DNA of 64,000 nt. Origin: Methanosarcina barkeri 3 (GTDB lineage: Archaea; Halobacteriota; Methanosarcinia; Methanosarcinales; Methanosarcinaceae). Both the position numbers and the translations under genes were made by a program. The DNA lies in NCBI RefSeq assembly GCF_000970305.1, contig NZ_CP009517.1:4216001-4280000 (forward strand). The letters are read 5' to 3'. Below the pieces are notes generated by a model. It did not search any database, was not told where the DNA came from, and was given only the letters and a program-made list of their open reading frames with translations. Shown piece after piece: positions 45,794-55,959 of the stretch; position 1 is the stretch's first letter, and each line of letters begins with the position of its first letter.

Positions 45794-47086
45794 ATGTTTA
45801 AAATGAATACAACTGTAAAAAGAAGGTTATTTGTAGGTATCTTATTGTGCTTCTTAATATCTTTGAGAATATGCGTGGCTAGTGCAGCAATTCCAGGAGA
45901 TCTGGATAATGATAACATGATCTCTAGAGCAGAACTCTCAGATGCAATTATCTCATACATGAAGTTTACATATACCGGAGAAAGTGTGAAGTGTCTTGAA
46001 AAGGATATGTTGCGAGAAACCGCAAGAAAGCATTTTACAATAACTGTGACCGATCTTGCTGGAAGGAAAGTTACTGTTCCTACAAGAGTCGAAAGAGTTG
46101 TTTTAGGTCAGTCTCTTTATATTCAGGAATTTGCCGCTCTAGAAGGTGAAAATTTTACAGAAAAAATAGTTGGTTGGGGTTCAGAACTTGAAACTTATGA
46201 CATAGATACCTACAATGAATATCTAAAGAAGTATCCCGAAATAAAAAACATTCCTACAGTCGGTTCTCTTAATAAAAATACATTTGATACGGAAGCTATT
46301 ATTTCTCTTAATCCTGACCTTGTTATAATGCCATTAATGATGAAAGAGACAGCACAAAAGAGTACTGAAAATCTGGAAAATGCCGGAATTCCCGTTCTTT
46401 TTGTAGACTTCTGGAAAGACCCTTTAGAAAATACACAAAAAAGCATACTGGTAATGGGTCAAGTACTGGGCAGGGAAAAAAGAGCAGAAGATATTTCTAG
46501 ATTTTACGGGGAACAGATGGATAAGGTCTATTCAGTCCTGAATAGTGAGGAAGAAAATAATACAAAACAGAAAATTTACGTTGAATATGGTTCATTTGGC
46601 CCATCACAGTATGGAATGACTTTTAGTACCTCAAACTGGGGACCAATGATCACAAAATTAAATGGTATAAACATTGCCGAAGGTGTTGCAAGTATGGCTC
46701 CCATAGATCCGGAATACCTTCTGGCTGAAAATCCTGATATGATAATAATAGCTGGCCAGTACTGGCCAGAGAGTAAAGATTCAATGTTACTTGGATATTC
46801 AACAAATCTAACTGAGTCCAGAAAACGTCTTCAAGGTTTCTGTACCCGCTCAGGATGGAACACACTTAATGCAGTAAAAAATAATAATATTCATGGGATT
46901 CATCAAGGTATTAGTTATCATATATATAACTTTGCGGGAATTCAGGCACTTGCTAAATGGATGTATCCAGAGAAATTTGCTGATTTAGATCCAGAAGCAA
47001 ATTTAAGAGAATTTCATGAGAGATATCTGCCTATTGATTATAATGGCGTGTGGATCTTGGATATTGTGGAGGCGCAAGAGAAATGA
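45794..47086 (+). CDS. Metal-chelate/cobalamin-type ABC substrate-binding protein with dockerin-like EF-hand
   Basis: A 430-residue exported protein. After the signal (about 1-32) comes P-G-D-L-D-N-D-N-M-I-S-R-A-E-L-S-D-A-I, a dockerin-like calcium loop and helix. The rest is a class III periplasmic-binding fold: T-D-L-A-G-R-K-V-T-V-P, then L-N-P-D-L-V-I-M-P and the long middle helix, as in FecB/BtuF proteins. Ligand (iron chelate, corrinoid or haem) cannot be told. A kk-gag type aaggag lies ten bases before the ATG. The stop overlaps the permease start. Confidence 0.87.
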   Translation: MFKMNTTVKRRLFVGILLCFLISLRICVASAAIPGDLDNDNMISRAELSDAIISYMKFTYTGESVKCLEKDMLRETARKHFTITVTDLAGRKVTVPTRVERVVLGQSLYIQEFAALEGENFTEKIVGWGSELETYDIDTYNEYLKKYPEIKNIPTVGSLNKNTFDTEAIISLNPDLVIMPLMMKETAQKSTENLENAGIPVLFVDFWKDPLENTQKSILVMGQVLGREKRAEDISRFYGEQMDKVYSVLNSEEENNTKQKIYVEYGSFGPSQYGMTFSTSNWGPMITKLNGINIAEGVASMAPIDPEYLLAENPDMIIIAGQYWPESKDSMLLGYSTNLTESRKRLQGFCTRSGWNTLNAVKNNNIHGIHQGISYHIYNFAGIQALAKWMYPEKFADLDPEANLREFHERYLPIDYNGVWILDIVEAQEK

Positions 47087-48126
47087 AATCTGCAAACAGA
47101 GAGACATATAATGCTATAATAAAGCAAAAATATCTTTATTTTATTTATTTTGCAATTGCAGTACTCCTTGCATTTTTAACAGATATTGCAGTAGGCTCTT
47201 CATCACTTTCTATTTATGACGTCTTTTCAACAATAATTTCACCACATTTAAACGATCCTAATACAAACGTCATTGTCTGGGATTTTAGATTACCTAAAGC
47301 TCTGATGGCAATTATTGTCGGTGCATCTCTCGCTGTAGCTGGCGCGGAAGTACAAACTATTCTTGATAATCCTCTAGCGAGCCCGTACACACTCGGCATA
47401 TCAGCTGCTGCTGGCTTCGGTGCTGCTCTTGCTGTAGTTTTCGGGCTAGGCACAATCCCTTTTGCCGGAAGTATCCTTGTTTCTGTTAATGCTTTTATTT
47501 TTTCATTTTTTTCATTTTCTATAATATGCCTTATCGCTAAAATAAAAAATGCCAGCAAAGAGATTATGATTCTTACCGGAGTCTCCCTATTATTTTTGTT
47601 CCAGGCATTAATATCTTTACTTGAATATTTAGCAACAGATGAGCAGCTTCAAAAAATAGTATTTTGGTTATTTGGCAGTTTCGAGAACTCCTCCTGGTCT
47701 ACAGTATTAATTTGTTTTGTTATTTTTATTATCATCGTTCCATTACTTGCCATTGATTCTTGGAAACTTACAGCACTAAAACTGGGAGACGAGAAGGCCA
47801 AAAGTTTAGGAATTAATGTTGAGAAACTACGCTTAAAAGTGATTATTTGCGTAACTATCCTTACAGCATCTGCAGTATGTTTTGTTGGTACAATAGGTTT
47901 TGTAGGCCTCGTTCCACCCCATATAGCTCGAATTCTTACAGGTGAAGACCAGAGATACTTCATACCTTTGTCTGCACTTTTGGGGTCACTTTTTCTATCT
48001 TTGGCTTCGATTGGCGGAAAGATAGTTTGCCACAAAGGTGTGTTCCCTATAGGAATTGCCACTTCCATGATAGGTGTTCCTTTCTTTTTATCGTTACTTT
48101 TAATGAAAAGGAGCGAGTCTTTTTGA
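47083..48126 (+). CDS. FecCD/BtuC-family ABC permease
   Basis: A 347-residue permease with about nine or ten transmembrane helices. Family segments include W-D-F-R-L-P-K-A-L-M-A, G-A-S-L-A-V-A-G-A-E-V-Q-T-I-L-D-N-P-L-A-S-P, and F-V-G-T-I-G-F-V-G-L-V-P-P-H-I-A-R, which contacts the ATPase. The start at 47083 overlaps the previous stop (atga), with ggagg upstream. It forms the channel for the chelate bound by the preceding protein. Confidence 0.92.
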   Translation: MKSANRETYNAIIKQKYLYFIYFAIAVLLAFLTDIAVGSSSLSIYDVFSTIISPHLNDPNTNVIVWDFRLPKALMAIIVGASLAVAGAEVQTILDNPLASPYTLGISAAAGFGAALAVVFGLGTIPFAGSILVSVNAFIFSFFSFSIICLIAKIKNASKEIMILTGVSLLFLFQALISLLEYLATDEQLQKIVFWLFGSFENSSWSTVLICFVIFIIIVPLLAIDSWKLTALKLGDEKAKSLGINVEKLRLKVIICVTILTASAVCFVGTIGFVGLVPPHIARILTGEDQRYFIPLSALLGSLFLSLASIGGKIVCHKGVFPIGIATSMIGVPFFLSLLLMKRSESF

Positions 48127-48899
48127 AATTAGAAATTGATAATTTTTCATTCGGTTACAATTCATCTCTTATTTTTAATGAAATGAATTTCAAAATTGAA
48201 TCAAGGATTACAGTACTGATAGGGCCAAATGCTGCAGGCAAGTCAACTCTCTTGAAGTGTATAGCTGGAGTATTGGACCCTAAAGGAACGATAATGTTTG
48301 ATGGAAAAGATGTGAAGAGTTTTGAAAAAAAAGACCTGATACGTTTAAGAAGCTACCTCCCTCAAGAGTCAAAAATAACCAGTTCTTTAACTGTGTTTGA
48401 AATTCTTCTTCTGGGAATGGCAAATTCTTTATTCTGGAAGGTAAACGAGACTGATCTGGAAGTAGTTTCGAATGTATTGAAATACCTTGGAATTGAAGAT
48501 TTAGCTCTAAGAGGTATTAATGAATTAAGTGGTGGACAAAAGCAAATGGTATTCATTGCTCAATCCTTAATTAGAGACCCAAAACTCCTTTTAATGGATG
48601 AGCCAACTAATGGCTTAGACCTGAAATATCAATTAGAGCTTTTTGAATTAATACAAAAAATAACACTAGAAAGGGGTATGACTACTATAATTGCTTTGCA
48701 CGATCTTAATCTAGCAGCCAGATTTGCCGACAATATAGTCGTTATGAACAAGGGAGAAATTTATGCATCAGGTTCTCCATCTTCGGTCTTAACGCAAAAA
48801 ACTATAGAATCTGTCTATGGGATAAACGCTCGGATTAGTATTGACGATGACGGGGTTCCGTGGATAAAGCCAATTAATTCAATTAAGAATAAGTGGTAA
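48123..48899 (+). CDS. FecE/BtuD-family ABC ATPase
   Basis: A 258-residue ATPase. Walker A G-P-N-A-A-G-K-S-T (about 34-42), signature L-S-G-G-Q-K-Q-M (about 137-144), Walker B L-L-L-M-D-E-P and the switch H-D-L-N are all present. I place the start at TTG 48123, which overlaps the permease stop (ttga) and follows aggagcg; no ATG fits. It powers the permease. The third gene of a translationally coupled set. Confidence 0.92.
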   Translation: MKLEIDNFSFGYNSSLIFNEMNFKIESRITVLIGPNAAGKSTLLKCIAGVLDPKGTIMFDGKDVKSFEKKDLIRLRSYLPQESKITSSLTVFEILLLGMANSLFWKVNETDLEVVSNVLKYLGIEDLALRGINELSGGQKQMVFIAQSLIRDPKLLLMDEPTNGLDLKYQLELFELIQKITLERGMTTIIALHDLNLAARFADNIVVMNKGEIYASGSPSSVLTQKTIESVYGINARISIDDDGVPWIKPINSIKNKW

Positions 48900-48965
48900 G
48901 ATGATATAGCTTATTATTGATACTTTAGAAAAAATATAGATCATACAAGTGTTCTGCCATTTCTT

Positions 48966-49375
48966 CATGCGCTTCGGTAAGTGAGGAATCGTGATAAATC
49001 ACATCAATTTCCTCAACAGTCATTAAATAGTTTAATAAGTAGTAAGCTGGAACGAGCTATCGATTTCACGAAAATAGGCCAAAATTTAAGGATGGCTTCT
49101 GATGCAAAATCGATAACTTTCAGGCAAGAAAATTTTTTAACCGATGACCAATGAGATTTGTTCATAATTCAGAGAATGCTGTTTTGCTTGTTCCTCCTGG
49201 AGTTGGAAAGTCTCACCTTGCAATCGCTCTTGAATTGAAGCAGTAAAAATGAGTATTTCGGTTTACTTTACCAATACAGGAAACCTTATTGAAAGATTGA
49301 AAACAGAAAATCGAGAAGAAGTGCTTGAAAAGAAACTAATGGACTTGATGAAGTATAAAGTGATGTATCAGTAAT
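48966..49375 (+). pseudogene. Decayed istB (IS21-type) remnant, downstream copy
   Basis: It begins with the same 190 bp as the copy at 44781 and continues into N-A-V-L-L-V-P-P-G-V-G-K-S-H-L-A-I-A-L-E-L-K, the Walker A region of IstB. Stops and frameshifts follow. No istA or terminal repeats were found. With the upstream copy it brackets the transporter cassette in direct orientation. Confidence 0.72.
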
Positions 49376-49486
49376 TTATAACAAGTTCATGATTATAACA
49401 AATTCATGAAAAATTGAGTAAATTTTATACAAAAGATGGGGAAAATAATTCGGCAAAAATGGGGAAAAAATAAACTGGCCTTGACA

Positions 49487-49522
49487 CTCGGATCAGCCGG
49501 AAAATTTCACGGGCTGCCCGAG
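49487..49522. other. GC-rich hairpin downstream of the RFA-P synthase gene
   Basis: ctcgg-at-cagcc pairs with ggctg-c-ccgag around a 14-base loop; it is by far the most GC-rich stretch of the spacer. No T-run follows on the minus strand, so it may be an mRNA 3'-end structure or processing site. Confidence 0.5.
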
Positions 49523-49569
49523 CGTAAGCACAATGTTTTTCCTTTTTACTCTCACTGAATGTAAGGCTT

Positions 49570-50526
49570 TCAAATTCGGGATATTTCTGCACCCTGGTTT
49601 CTTGCCTTGGTAAGGATGACAGTTCCACCAACGGAGCTGTCAAGCATTTTTTGGACCTCAGCCTGAAGCTGCCTGCCTTCTGATTTGTTGTCTACAAAAG
49701 AATATACTACAGGACCAAAGGAACTTACCCCAGCTCCATAGCTCCGGCTGCGCATGTGAGAAGCAATATTTTTAACGAATTGAGGCCAGATAAGGCTCTC
49801 TCTTTTATTAAAACCGACAGTTTGTACATGATTTACTGCGGCCCCAAAACTTTCTATGTCCTCTTCTAGCACAGCAGGCATCATCTGCATGAGCACGACA
49901 TGAGAAATTTCCCTGACTTCTTCTACAGGAAGGGGACAGAACTTCTTGAAGGTTTCCACTTCTTCCTGGTCATGCATTCCTTTGTCATTGGGAATTGCTA
50001 CCACCATATCCCATTGAGGGAAATCCTCTCTAAAGAGCACTGGCCCAGGTGGTACTTTGCTGGCAGCCGATGGCATAAAACCACCTTTATCTTTGAACCG
50101 GTGTCCTCCGTCAATTATAAACCCGCCTTTCTCAAAAGCAGCTACACCTATACCAGAAGTTCCTCCTCTTTTTACTGAAAGTGCAAGTTCTCTAACGTTT
50201 TTCCCAAGTCCGTACAGTTCATTAACAGCTGCTGCTGCGGCCAGGGAAGACTGAGTTCCTGATCCGAAGCCTACGTGGGCAGGGTACACTTCCTGTACAT
50301 TGATCCTGATCCCCTTCCCTTCAGGAAGCAGGGACTCTGCAGCTCTTTTCATTCGATCGGCAAAACTCTGCAGACCTTCTATACTGACTCCGTCGGCTTC
50401 TTCAGCCGTAATTTTTATATTGGGAGAGGAAAGGGTTAGTCCTGCTCCTCCATCGACTCTTCCGATCTCCGCATTCATATCAATAAGTGTCATATGAATT
50501 CGGCAAGGAGTGGTTATTTTGATCAT
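49570..50526 (-). CDS. mptG: Beta-ribofuranosylaminobenzene 5'-phosphate synthase
   Basis: A 318-residue RFA-P synthase, the first step that joins p-aminobenzoate to PRPP in methanopterin (sarcinapterin) synthesis. The fold is that of GHMP proteins: P-A-H-V-G-F-G-S-G-T-Q-S-S-L-A-A-A-A-A (about 87-105), preceded by R-I-H-M-T-L-I-D and G-G-A-G-L-T-L. A late G-A-G-V-S-S-F-G-P matches the third GHMP motif. Complete. The coenzyme is central to C1 transfer in these organisms. Confidence 0.9.
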   Translation of the reverse strand: MIKITTPCRIHMTLIDMNAEIGRVDGGAGLTLSSPNIKITAEEADGVSIEGLQSFADRMKRAAESLLPEGKGIRINVQEVYPAHVGFGSGTQSSLAAAAAVNELYGLGKNVRELALSVKRGGTSGIGVAAFEKGGFIIDGGHRFKDKGGFMPSAASKVPPGPVLFREDFPQWDMVVAIPNDKGMHDQEEVETFKKFCPLPVEEVREISHVVLMQMMPAVLEEDIESFGAAVNHVQTVGFNKRESLIWPQFVKNIASHMRSRSYGAGVSSFGPVVYSFVDNKSEGRQLQAEVQKMLDSSVGGTVILTKARNQGAEISRI

Positions 50527-50962
50527 TCCTGTTAAACTCCAAAATTACACTTAAAGCTTCATGACTTCCTAAGTCCTGTGCTCCTTTTATTGTAGCTGCT
50601 GATATTTAATCTTTTTAAAATTATCTTTTATCTAGCCTTTAATTCTGTAGACACAATAAAATAACAAAATAAGTGAGGTATAAGGAGAGCAGGAACAGAA
50701 GGGAAAATTGGAAAAGGAAATTAGGATAGGAAAACTAAGAAAGGAAAACTAAGAAAGGAAAACTAAGAAAGGAAAACTAAGAAAGGAAAACTAAGAAAGG
50801 AAAACTAAGAAAGGAAAACTAAGAAAGGAAAACTAAGAAAGAAAAATGAGATTTTCTGAAATTTCAAATTGCTTTTTCTCATTCTTTTCTGATTCTTTAA
50901 TAATTTCAGATTATTTTCCTTTTCTTTAATAGTTTTCAGTTTGTTTTTTCCTTTTCGAATTA
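50527..50962. other. Spacer between mptG and gpmI with minisatellite
   Basis: Non-coding. It holds the 14-bp array listed separately; no other gene is seen. Confidence 0.6.
50728..50839. repeat. 14-bp tandem repeat, eight copies
   Basis: Eight exact copies of aggaaaactaagaa in a row. On one strand the array is purely purine apart from ct steps. Confidence 0.97.
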
Positions 50963-52507
50963 TTAATTTATAATAAGAGATTCCCCTGTCATTTCCTCAG
51001 GCTTCCGGACTTTGAGAATTTCCAGAAGGGTTGGTGCAAGATCGCATAATTTTCCGTTTTTAAGTGCTTTAACTTCGTCATTTCCGAAGTAAATACACTT
51101 TACCGGATTTGAAGTATGTGCTGTATGTGGCTCTCCCGTTTTCGGGTTTTCCATCTGTTCGGCATTTCCGTGGTCTGCAGTTATAATTGCTACGCCTCCA
51201 ACTTCTTTCAGAACTGCTTCAATTCTGCCCACGCAGTTATCAACGACTTCTACTGCCTTTACTGCTGCCTCAAAAATTCCAGTGTGTCCTACCATATCCA
51301 TGTTTGCAAAATTAAGGATAATGACGTCATATTTTCCAGACCGAATCCTTTCTATAACTTCATCCGTAACCTCATACGCACTCATTTCGGGTTTAAGGTC
51401 ATAAGTAGCAACTTTTGGTGATGGAATAAGGCAGCGGTCCTCTCCTTCATAGCATTTTTCCTGTCCTCCGTTCAAGAAAAAGGTCACATGGGCATACTTT
51501 TCGGTTTCAGCAATCCGAAGCTGGGTCAGTCCTTGCTTGCTCAGGACTTCACCAAGAACGTTTTTCAGCTCTTCTGGTGGGAAAGCTATAGGTAAATCCA
51601 GGGTTTCATCGTACTGGGCCATACAAACATAGTAAACTTTCGGGTGTTTCTCTCTGGGAAAGCTATCAAAGTCTTTATTTACAAAAGCCCAGGTAAGCTG
51701 CCGTGCTCTGTCAGGCCTGAAATTGAAGAAGATTATAGAATCATTATCCTTTATGACTGCCTCAGGCTTTCCTTCTAAATCTGTGATCACAGTCGGTTTT
51801 ACAAACTCATCAGTTTCTCCTCTTTCATAAGCTTCAGAAACTGCAGTTTCTGCATCAGGAGCTTTGTAAGGCGCAACTCCCATAGTAAGTGCATCATAGG
51901 CAAGTTTTGTTCTATCCCAGCGCTTGTCTCTATCCATTGCGTAATAGCGCCCTGATATGGTGGCAATTTTAGCACTTCCGTTCTCCTTACAAAAAGCATC
52001 AAGCTCCTTTATGTCTTTGAGGGCGGCTTTAGGAGGCACATCTCTGCCGTCCAGAAAAGCATGTATATATACTTTTTTCAACCCTTCCTGCTGTGCTAGT
52101 TTGATAAGGGCATAAATGTGGGTCATATAACTGTGAACGCCTCCGTAGGAGACAAGCCCTATGAGATGAAGGCTTGAATCGTTGGCTTTGGCATTTGAAA
52201 TTGCACCCAAAAAAGCCGGATTCTTGAAGAAGTCACCTTTCTTTATGGAGAGGTTTATTCTGGTCAGGTCCTGGTAAACAATTCGCCCTGCTCCTATATT
52301 CAGGTGCCCGACTTCGGAGTTTCCCATCTGGCCTTCCGGAAGGCCTACAGCTTCCCCTGATGCTTCTAAGAAACACCAGGGATATTCTTCCATTAAGTGG
52401 TCAAGATTTGGAGTTTTGGCTGCCAGGACAGCATTTCCTTCTATTGCTTCCCTATAGCCCCAACCATCAAGAATAATGAGCATAAGAGGTTTTTTTGCCT
52501 GAGTCAT
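50963..52507 (-). CDS. gpmI: 2,3-bisphosphoglycerate-independent phosphoglycerate mutase
   Basis: A 514-residue cofactor-independent mutase of glycolysis/gluconeogenesis. M-L-I-I-L-D-G-W-G and [13 protein letters not shown] (with the catalytic Ser) are seen, then [18 protein letters not shown] and the late M-V-G-H-T-G and T-A-D-H-G-N-A-E metal motifs. This is the long, bacterial-type iPGM rather than the shorter archaeal type. I prefer the ATG at 52507; an in-frame TTG at 52525 is possible. Confidence 0.95.
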   Translation of the reverse strand: MTQAKKPLMLIILDGWGYREAIEGNAVLAAKTPNLDHLMEEYPWCFLEASGEAVGLPEGQMGNSEVGHLNIGAGRIVYQDLTRINLSIKKGDFFKNPAFLGAISNAKANDSSLHLIGLVSYGGVHSYMTHIYALIKLAQQEGLKKVYIHAFLDGRDVPPKAALKDIKELDAFCKENGSAKIATISGRYYAMDRDKRWDRTKLAYDALTMGVAPYKAPDAETAVSEAYERGETDEFVKPTVITDLEGKPEAVIKDNDSIIFFNFRPDRARQLTWAFVNKDFDSFPREKHPKVYYVCMAQYDETLDLPIAFPPEELKNVLGEVLSKQGLTQLRIAETEKYAHVTFFLNGGQEKCYEGEDRCLIPSPKVATYDLKPEMSAYEVTDEVIERIRSGKYDVIILNFANMDMVGHTGIFEAAVKAVEVVDNCVGRIEAVLKEVGGVAIITADHGNAEQMENPKTGEPHTAHTSNPVKCIYFGNDEVKALKNGKLCDLAPTLLEILKVRKPEEMTGESLIIN

Positions 52508-52753
52508 ATGAAGCAAATTCAACACCCGTTAATAAATAGCTTATTATGAAAATTCTTAATAGCCTTTACGAATTTTTATATTATATATTTATATTATATT
52601 AAAAATATATATACTGTCCCTAATTATAAGTATTAACAATTACATATTTCCGAAACGTGAAAAATGGACCTTAAAAACAACTGATTATCTTAATGTGATT
52701 TTTATTGGAAATTCAGGCTAAACTTCCGGTAACGGGAAGGAGGATTTAATTTT

Positions 52754-53356
52754 ATGAGTCAAAATATTAAAGATGTTATGAACATTCGTGATATAAAAAT
52801 AACGGATTTATCCGCAAATCCTGCACCTCTGGGTTTGATGGGTTTCGGAATGACAACTGTGCTTTTGAACATACACAATGCAGGTTTCTATCCGATGAAC
52901 GCAATGATTCTTTCAATGGGTATCTTTTACGGTGGGTTAGCTCAGGTAATTGCCGGAATCCAGGAATGGAAGAAAGGAAATACTTTTGGGGCCACAGCTT
53001 TTACTTCCTACGGGCTTTTCTGGCTCTCTCTAGTGGGTATTGTCCTTATTCCTAAGTCTCCAGATTATGCAGGACTGGCCGCAGATTCACTCTCATTTGC
53101 TGCATACCTATTCATGTGGGGAGTTTTCACCCTTTTCATGTTCATAGGTACGCTCAAAGGCTCAAGGGCTCTCTCCGTTGTTTTCCTGACTCTCACAATC
53201 CTGTTTTTCTTGCTTGCAGCAGGAAATTATCTGGGAAACGCCGGAATCCTGAAGATAGCTGGTTATGAAGGAATCCTTACAGGACTCTCTGCAATATACA
53301 CAGCTCTTGGTCAAGTATTGAACGAAGCATATGGAAAGAAAATAGTTCCTTTATAA
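52754..53356 (+). CDS. GPR1/FUN34/YaaH-family acetate transporter
   Basis: A 200-residue membrane protein with six helices. The family motif [11 protein letters not shown] stands at the start of helix 1 (about 21-31), and F-T-S-Y-G-L-F-W-L and F-M-W-G-V-F-T match the family. Members carry acetate or succinate; in Methanosarcina a member has been linked with acetate uptake for methanogenesis. A gggaaggagga precedes the ATG, a very strong ribosome-binding site, so it should be well expressed. Confidence 0.9.
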   Translation: MSQNIKDVMNIRDIKITDLSANPAPLGLMGFGMTTVLLNIHNAGFYPMNAMILSMGIFYGGLAQVIAGIQEWKKGNTFGATAFTSYGLFWLSLVGIVLIPKSPDYAGLAADSLSFAAYLFMWGVFTLFMFIGTLKGSRALSVVFLTLTILFFLLAAGNYLGNAGILKIAGYEGILTGLSAIYTALGQVLNEAYGKKIVPL

Positions 53357-53902
53357 TAATTGTAATTTTTTTCTTGGGCTTTACTGCCCTCTATTTTTAA
53401 TTTTTGATCTTTTCTACATGTCAGAGCCTTCAGAGAAAGCTTATATTCCCTCTTTGATTTTTCCAGAGTTTCCATTAGTGCCGTCCGGCAGATTTATTTA
53501 ATTTTGGCTCTTCGCTGTTTCAAGCGAGTAGTTTACACTCAGTTAAACTCTGAAAAACAGCATCAGTAAGCTTAAAAAGAGTTATTGTTGAAACCACAGT
53601 AAAACTCAATGGTTTTCATGTTGGCCGAACAACTGTACAAATAATATTGATTTCTCTTGCTCCAAAAATAACGAAAAATAGGAATATTAATTTTAAAAAA
53701 TATGATTATTTTGAGATCATTGAGATATATATCAATCTTTTTGAGGATAGCAAGAATATGATTTCCTTCTAAAATAAGCGTTAGTTTACTCAGCTATTGT
53801 TTGTTCATTTCTATAAATCTATTATGAATCCTCATATCTTAGTAACATTGTAAAATGTTACACTGAATAAATAATATTTAAAAGTTTACCAATATTATTT
53901 TT
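53357..53902. other. Spacer downstream of the acetate-transporter gene
   Basis: No gene recognised. A TATA-like atatttaaaag near 53873-53883 lies about 25 bases before the next ATG, so that transcript could be leaderless. Confidence 0.5.
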
Positions 53903-54826
53903 ATGAGCTCCAATGTATTTTTCGGAAGTTTTGAACGTTTTCTCAGGTACAGACGAAAGAATGACCCAGAAATTGGGGAAAAGAACGCAACACTTGAACT
54001 CTTAAAAAGTTCCATTTTAGTTGCGTTTTCAGGCGCACTACGAATTCATATTGCTTTCCTTCTGCTTCAAGTTCATTCAAGTATATTCACCTGCGTTGCA
54101 GGAGGACTCATAATTTACAGCGTATATACACTCGATAGGGCTCTTGGCTCCGAAGAAGATATTGTAAATCGAAAAGAGTTAAGTGGATCAAGAAAGGAAA
54201 TAGGGTTTGCAGCCTCTATGATTACCTTCGTGATAGGAAGTTACGTACTGGCAAAAGAAGGAGTGATTGCACTCGCATTCTTACCACTTGTAACCGGCCT
54301 CCTTTATAGTAAAGGCATCAAAATAGGAAAATTTGCTTTGAAACTCAAAGGTGGACTTGGAGTCAAAAATATTATTGTAGGTCTCACCTGGGGAGCTTTT
54401 ATTTCAGGGCTTGCTGGCAGCACCTGTAGGAGTGTGCTCCCCATTGTTTTAGTTTTCACTTTCTTTGGAGTTAAGCTCTTTATCAACTCCACAATATATG
54501 ATTTCAAAGATGTAAAAGGAGATACTCTTGCAGGTCTCAAGACCCTTCCAGTAAGCCTTGGAGAACAAAATACCCGTAATTTCCTTCTCGGATTGCACCT
54601 ACTCTCTCACCTGATTCTCGGTATTGCCTTAATTAACGGAATTATTGCTTTCGAACCTCTTATTGTCCTCTATAGCTTTATATGTGGTCTGATATGCATC
54701 AAAAATTATACAAAAACTGACGATATGGAGACCACTTTTCACAAGTTAGAGAGAACAATTCTTGTGGATGGGGAATCAACCTCAATAGTCGGACTAAGAA
54801 CAATTGTAAGTACCTTCCTGGTATAA
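53903..54826 (+). CDS. UbiA-family prenyltransferase
   Basis: A 307-residue membrane protein with about eight helices. The two Asp-rich loops of UbiA enzymes are visible as Y-T-L-D-R-A-L-G-S-E-E-D and Y-D-F-K-D-V-K-G-D, the second being the usual DxxDxxxD-like site for Mg-diphosphate. It probably moves a prenyl chain onto a quinone-like, haem or lipid acceptor in the membrane. The acceptor is unknown. There is no ribosome-binding site before the ATG, which with the near TATA box fits a leaderless mRNA. Confidence 0.78.
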   Translation: MSSNVFFGSFERFLRYRRKNDPEIGEKNATLELLKSSILVAFSGALRIHIAFLLLQVHSSIFTCVAGGLIIYSVYTLDRALGSEEDIVNRKELSGSRKEIGFAASMITFVIGSYVLAKEGVIALAFLPLVTGLLYSKGIKIGKFALKLKGGLGVKNIIVGLTWGAFISGLAGSTCRSVLPIVLVFTFFGVKLFINSTIYDFKDVKGDTLAGLKTLPVSLGEQNTRNFLLGLHLLSHLILGIALINGIIAFEPLIVLYSFICGLICIKNYTKTDDMETTFHKLERTILVDGESTSIVGLRTIVSTFLV

Positions 54827-55173
54827 AAACACCTAAAAAAACATGAAATTCTTTGAATTTCAGGCTCAAACAAATGAAAGGACTTAAAAGTCCTTTCATA
54901 TCAAGTAAAGTTTATGGGAGTATGCAAAAGCAGTAAAACAATTATAAAAAAGTACAAAAACAATGGAAGAAGTACAAAAGTACAAAAGCAACAGAGTAAT
55001 TGGGAAGTATATAAAATAAAGGAAGAAGTATAAAAAATGCAAAAATAATAGAACAGGTAAAGTGTTCAGAACAAGGCATACAGTTATCCAGAAATATATC
55101 TGGAAAAAACCAAATTCTACAATTCCTATTTCCTATAATTTTAAGGTTTCTTTCCAGAAGCCTTCAAAAAACT
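54827..55173. other. A-rich spacer with short aagtacaaaa-type repeats
   Basis: Several loose copies of aagtacaaaa and gaagtataaa between 54940 and 55050; no gene. Confidence 0.55.
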
Positions 55174-55959
55174 TTATAGATTCTTTATTTCAATTGAGTT
55201 TTCTTTATAATACTTAAAAAGCTCCTCTCCCCATTTGATTGAAGACGAGTCAAAACCTATCAGGTCGTTTCGAGGATCAAAGGTTCCGTTTTTGAAAAAT
55301 AACGAAAGGGAGAGGAAACGGTCTGTTACCACAAAAGCTACTTTTGCATTGTCATATACATAGAGACTTGTATGCTTGAACTTAAGGAACTCTTCAATCT
55401 CAGTACCATGTTCACTTTTTATTTTAAAAAATACATTAGGTGTAAGAATTATTAAAGTAGGAATATTCCTGCGAGCTAAGTCTAGAAACATTGTAGGATG
55501 GCTTGGTAGGAAAATGGATGAAAAGCCCACGAAGTGGGTAGAAGCCCGTACATTTTCCATAAACGCCTTATGAGTATCATAAATATGTTCCTGTTCATCT
55601 CTTACAACTCTACACTCTTTAAGTTCCTGAATTCTGTTTAACAATAGATCAGGAATTGCAGCAAGGTCATGATCTCTCCAAAAAATTTCGTTTGCTTCTA
55701 TAGCTGTAAGAGTGTCCAGTAAGGGCTTATAATGTATAGCTGAAACTTTTCCAAGAGGTGTCAGCCGATACATTCCTTCCTGCCTGATAATCAAGTTTGC
55801 GCTTTCCATTTCTTTAAGGCGAGGCAGGATTTCAGGTGACTTTACATCAAAATAGTCTTTAATTTCAGAAAGAGTTCTTGGATTCTCCTGAAGTAAAAAT
55901 AGAATGTCCTTTCTTTTTTCTGAAAAGGTGAGAATGCTTAAGAGTCCGCTAGCTTTCAT
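55174..55959 (-). CDS. Winged-helix transcriptional regulator with DUF1724 (FilR1/Msr-type)
   Basis: A 261-residue regulator. Residues 10-75 form an ArsR-like winged helix (R-K-D-I-L-F-L-L-Q-E-N-P-R-T-L-S-E-I). The rest is the methanogen C-terminal domain DUF1724, with A-F-M-E-N-V, V-G-F-S-S-I-F and late W-G-E-E-L-F. Relatives in Methanosarcina (Msr proteins) control methyltransferase genes for methylotrophic growth. The target here is unknown; no methyltransferase gene adjoins. Confidence 0.87.
   Translation of the reverse strand: MKASGLLSILTFSEKRKDILFLLQENPRTLSEIKDYFDVKSPEILPRLKEMESANLIIRQEGMYRLTPLGKVSAIHYKPLLDTLTAIEANEIFWRDHDLAAIPDLLLNRIQELKECRVVRDEQEHIYDTHKAFMENVRASTHFVGFSSIFLPSHPTMFLDLARRNIPTLIILTPNVFFKIKSEHGTEIEEFLKFKHTSLYVYDNAKVAFVVTDRFLSLSLFFKNGTFDPRNDLIGFDSSSIKWGEELFKYYKENSIEIKNL

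Noticed and set aside
49425-49643. 72-codon minus-strand frame at the end of mptG
   Set aside because: It overlaps the 3' end of mptG in another frame and has no recognisable features.
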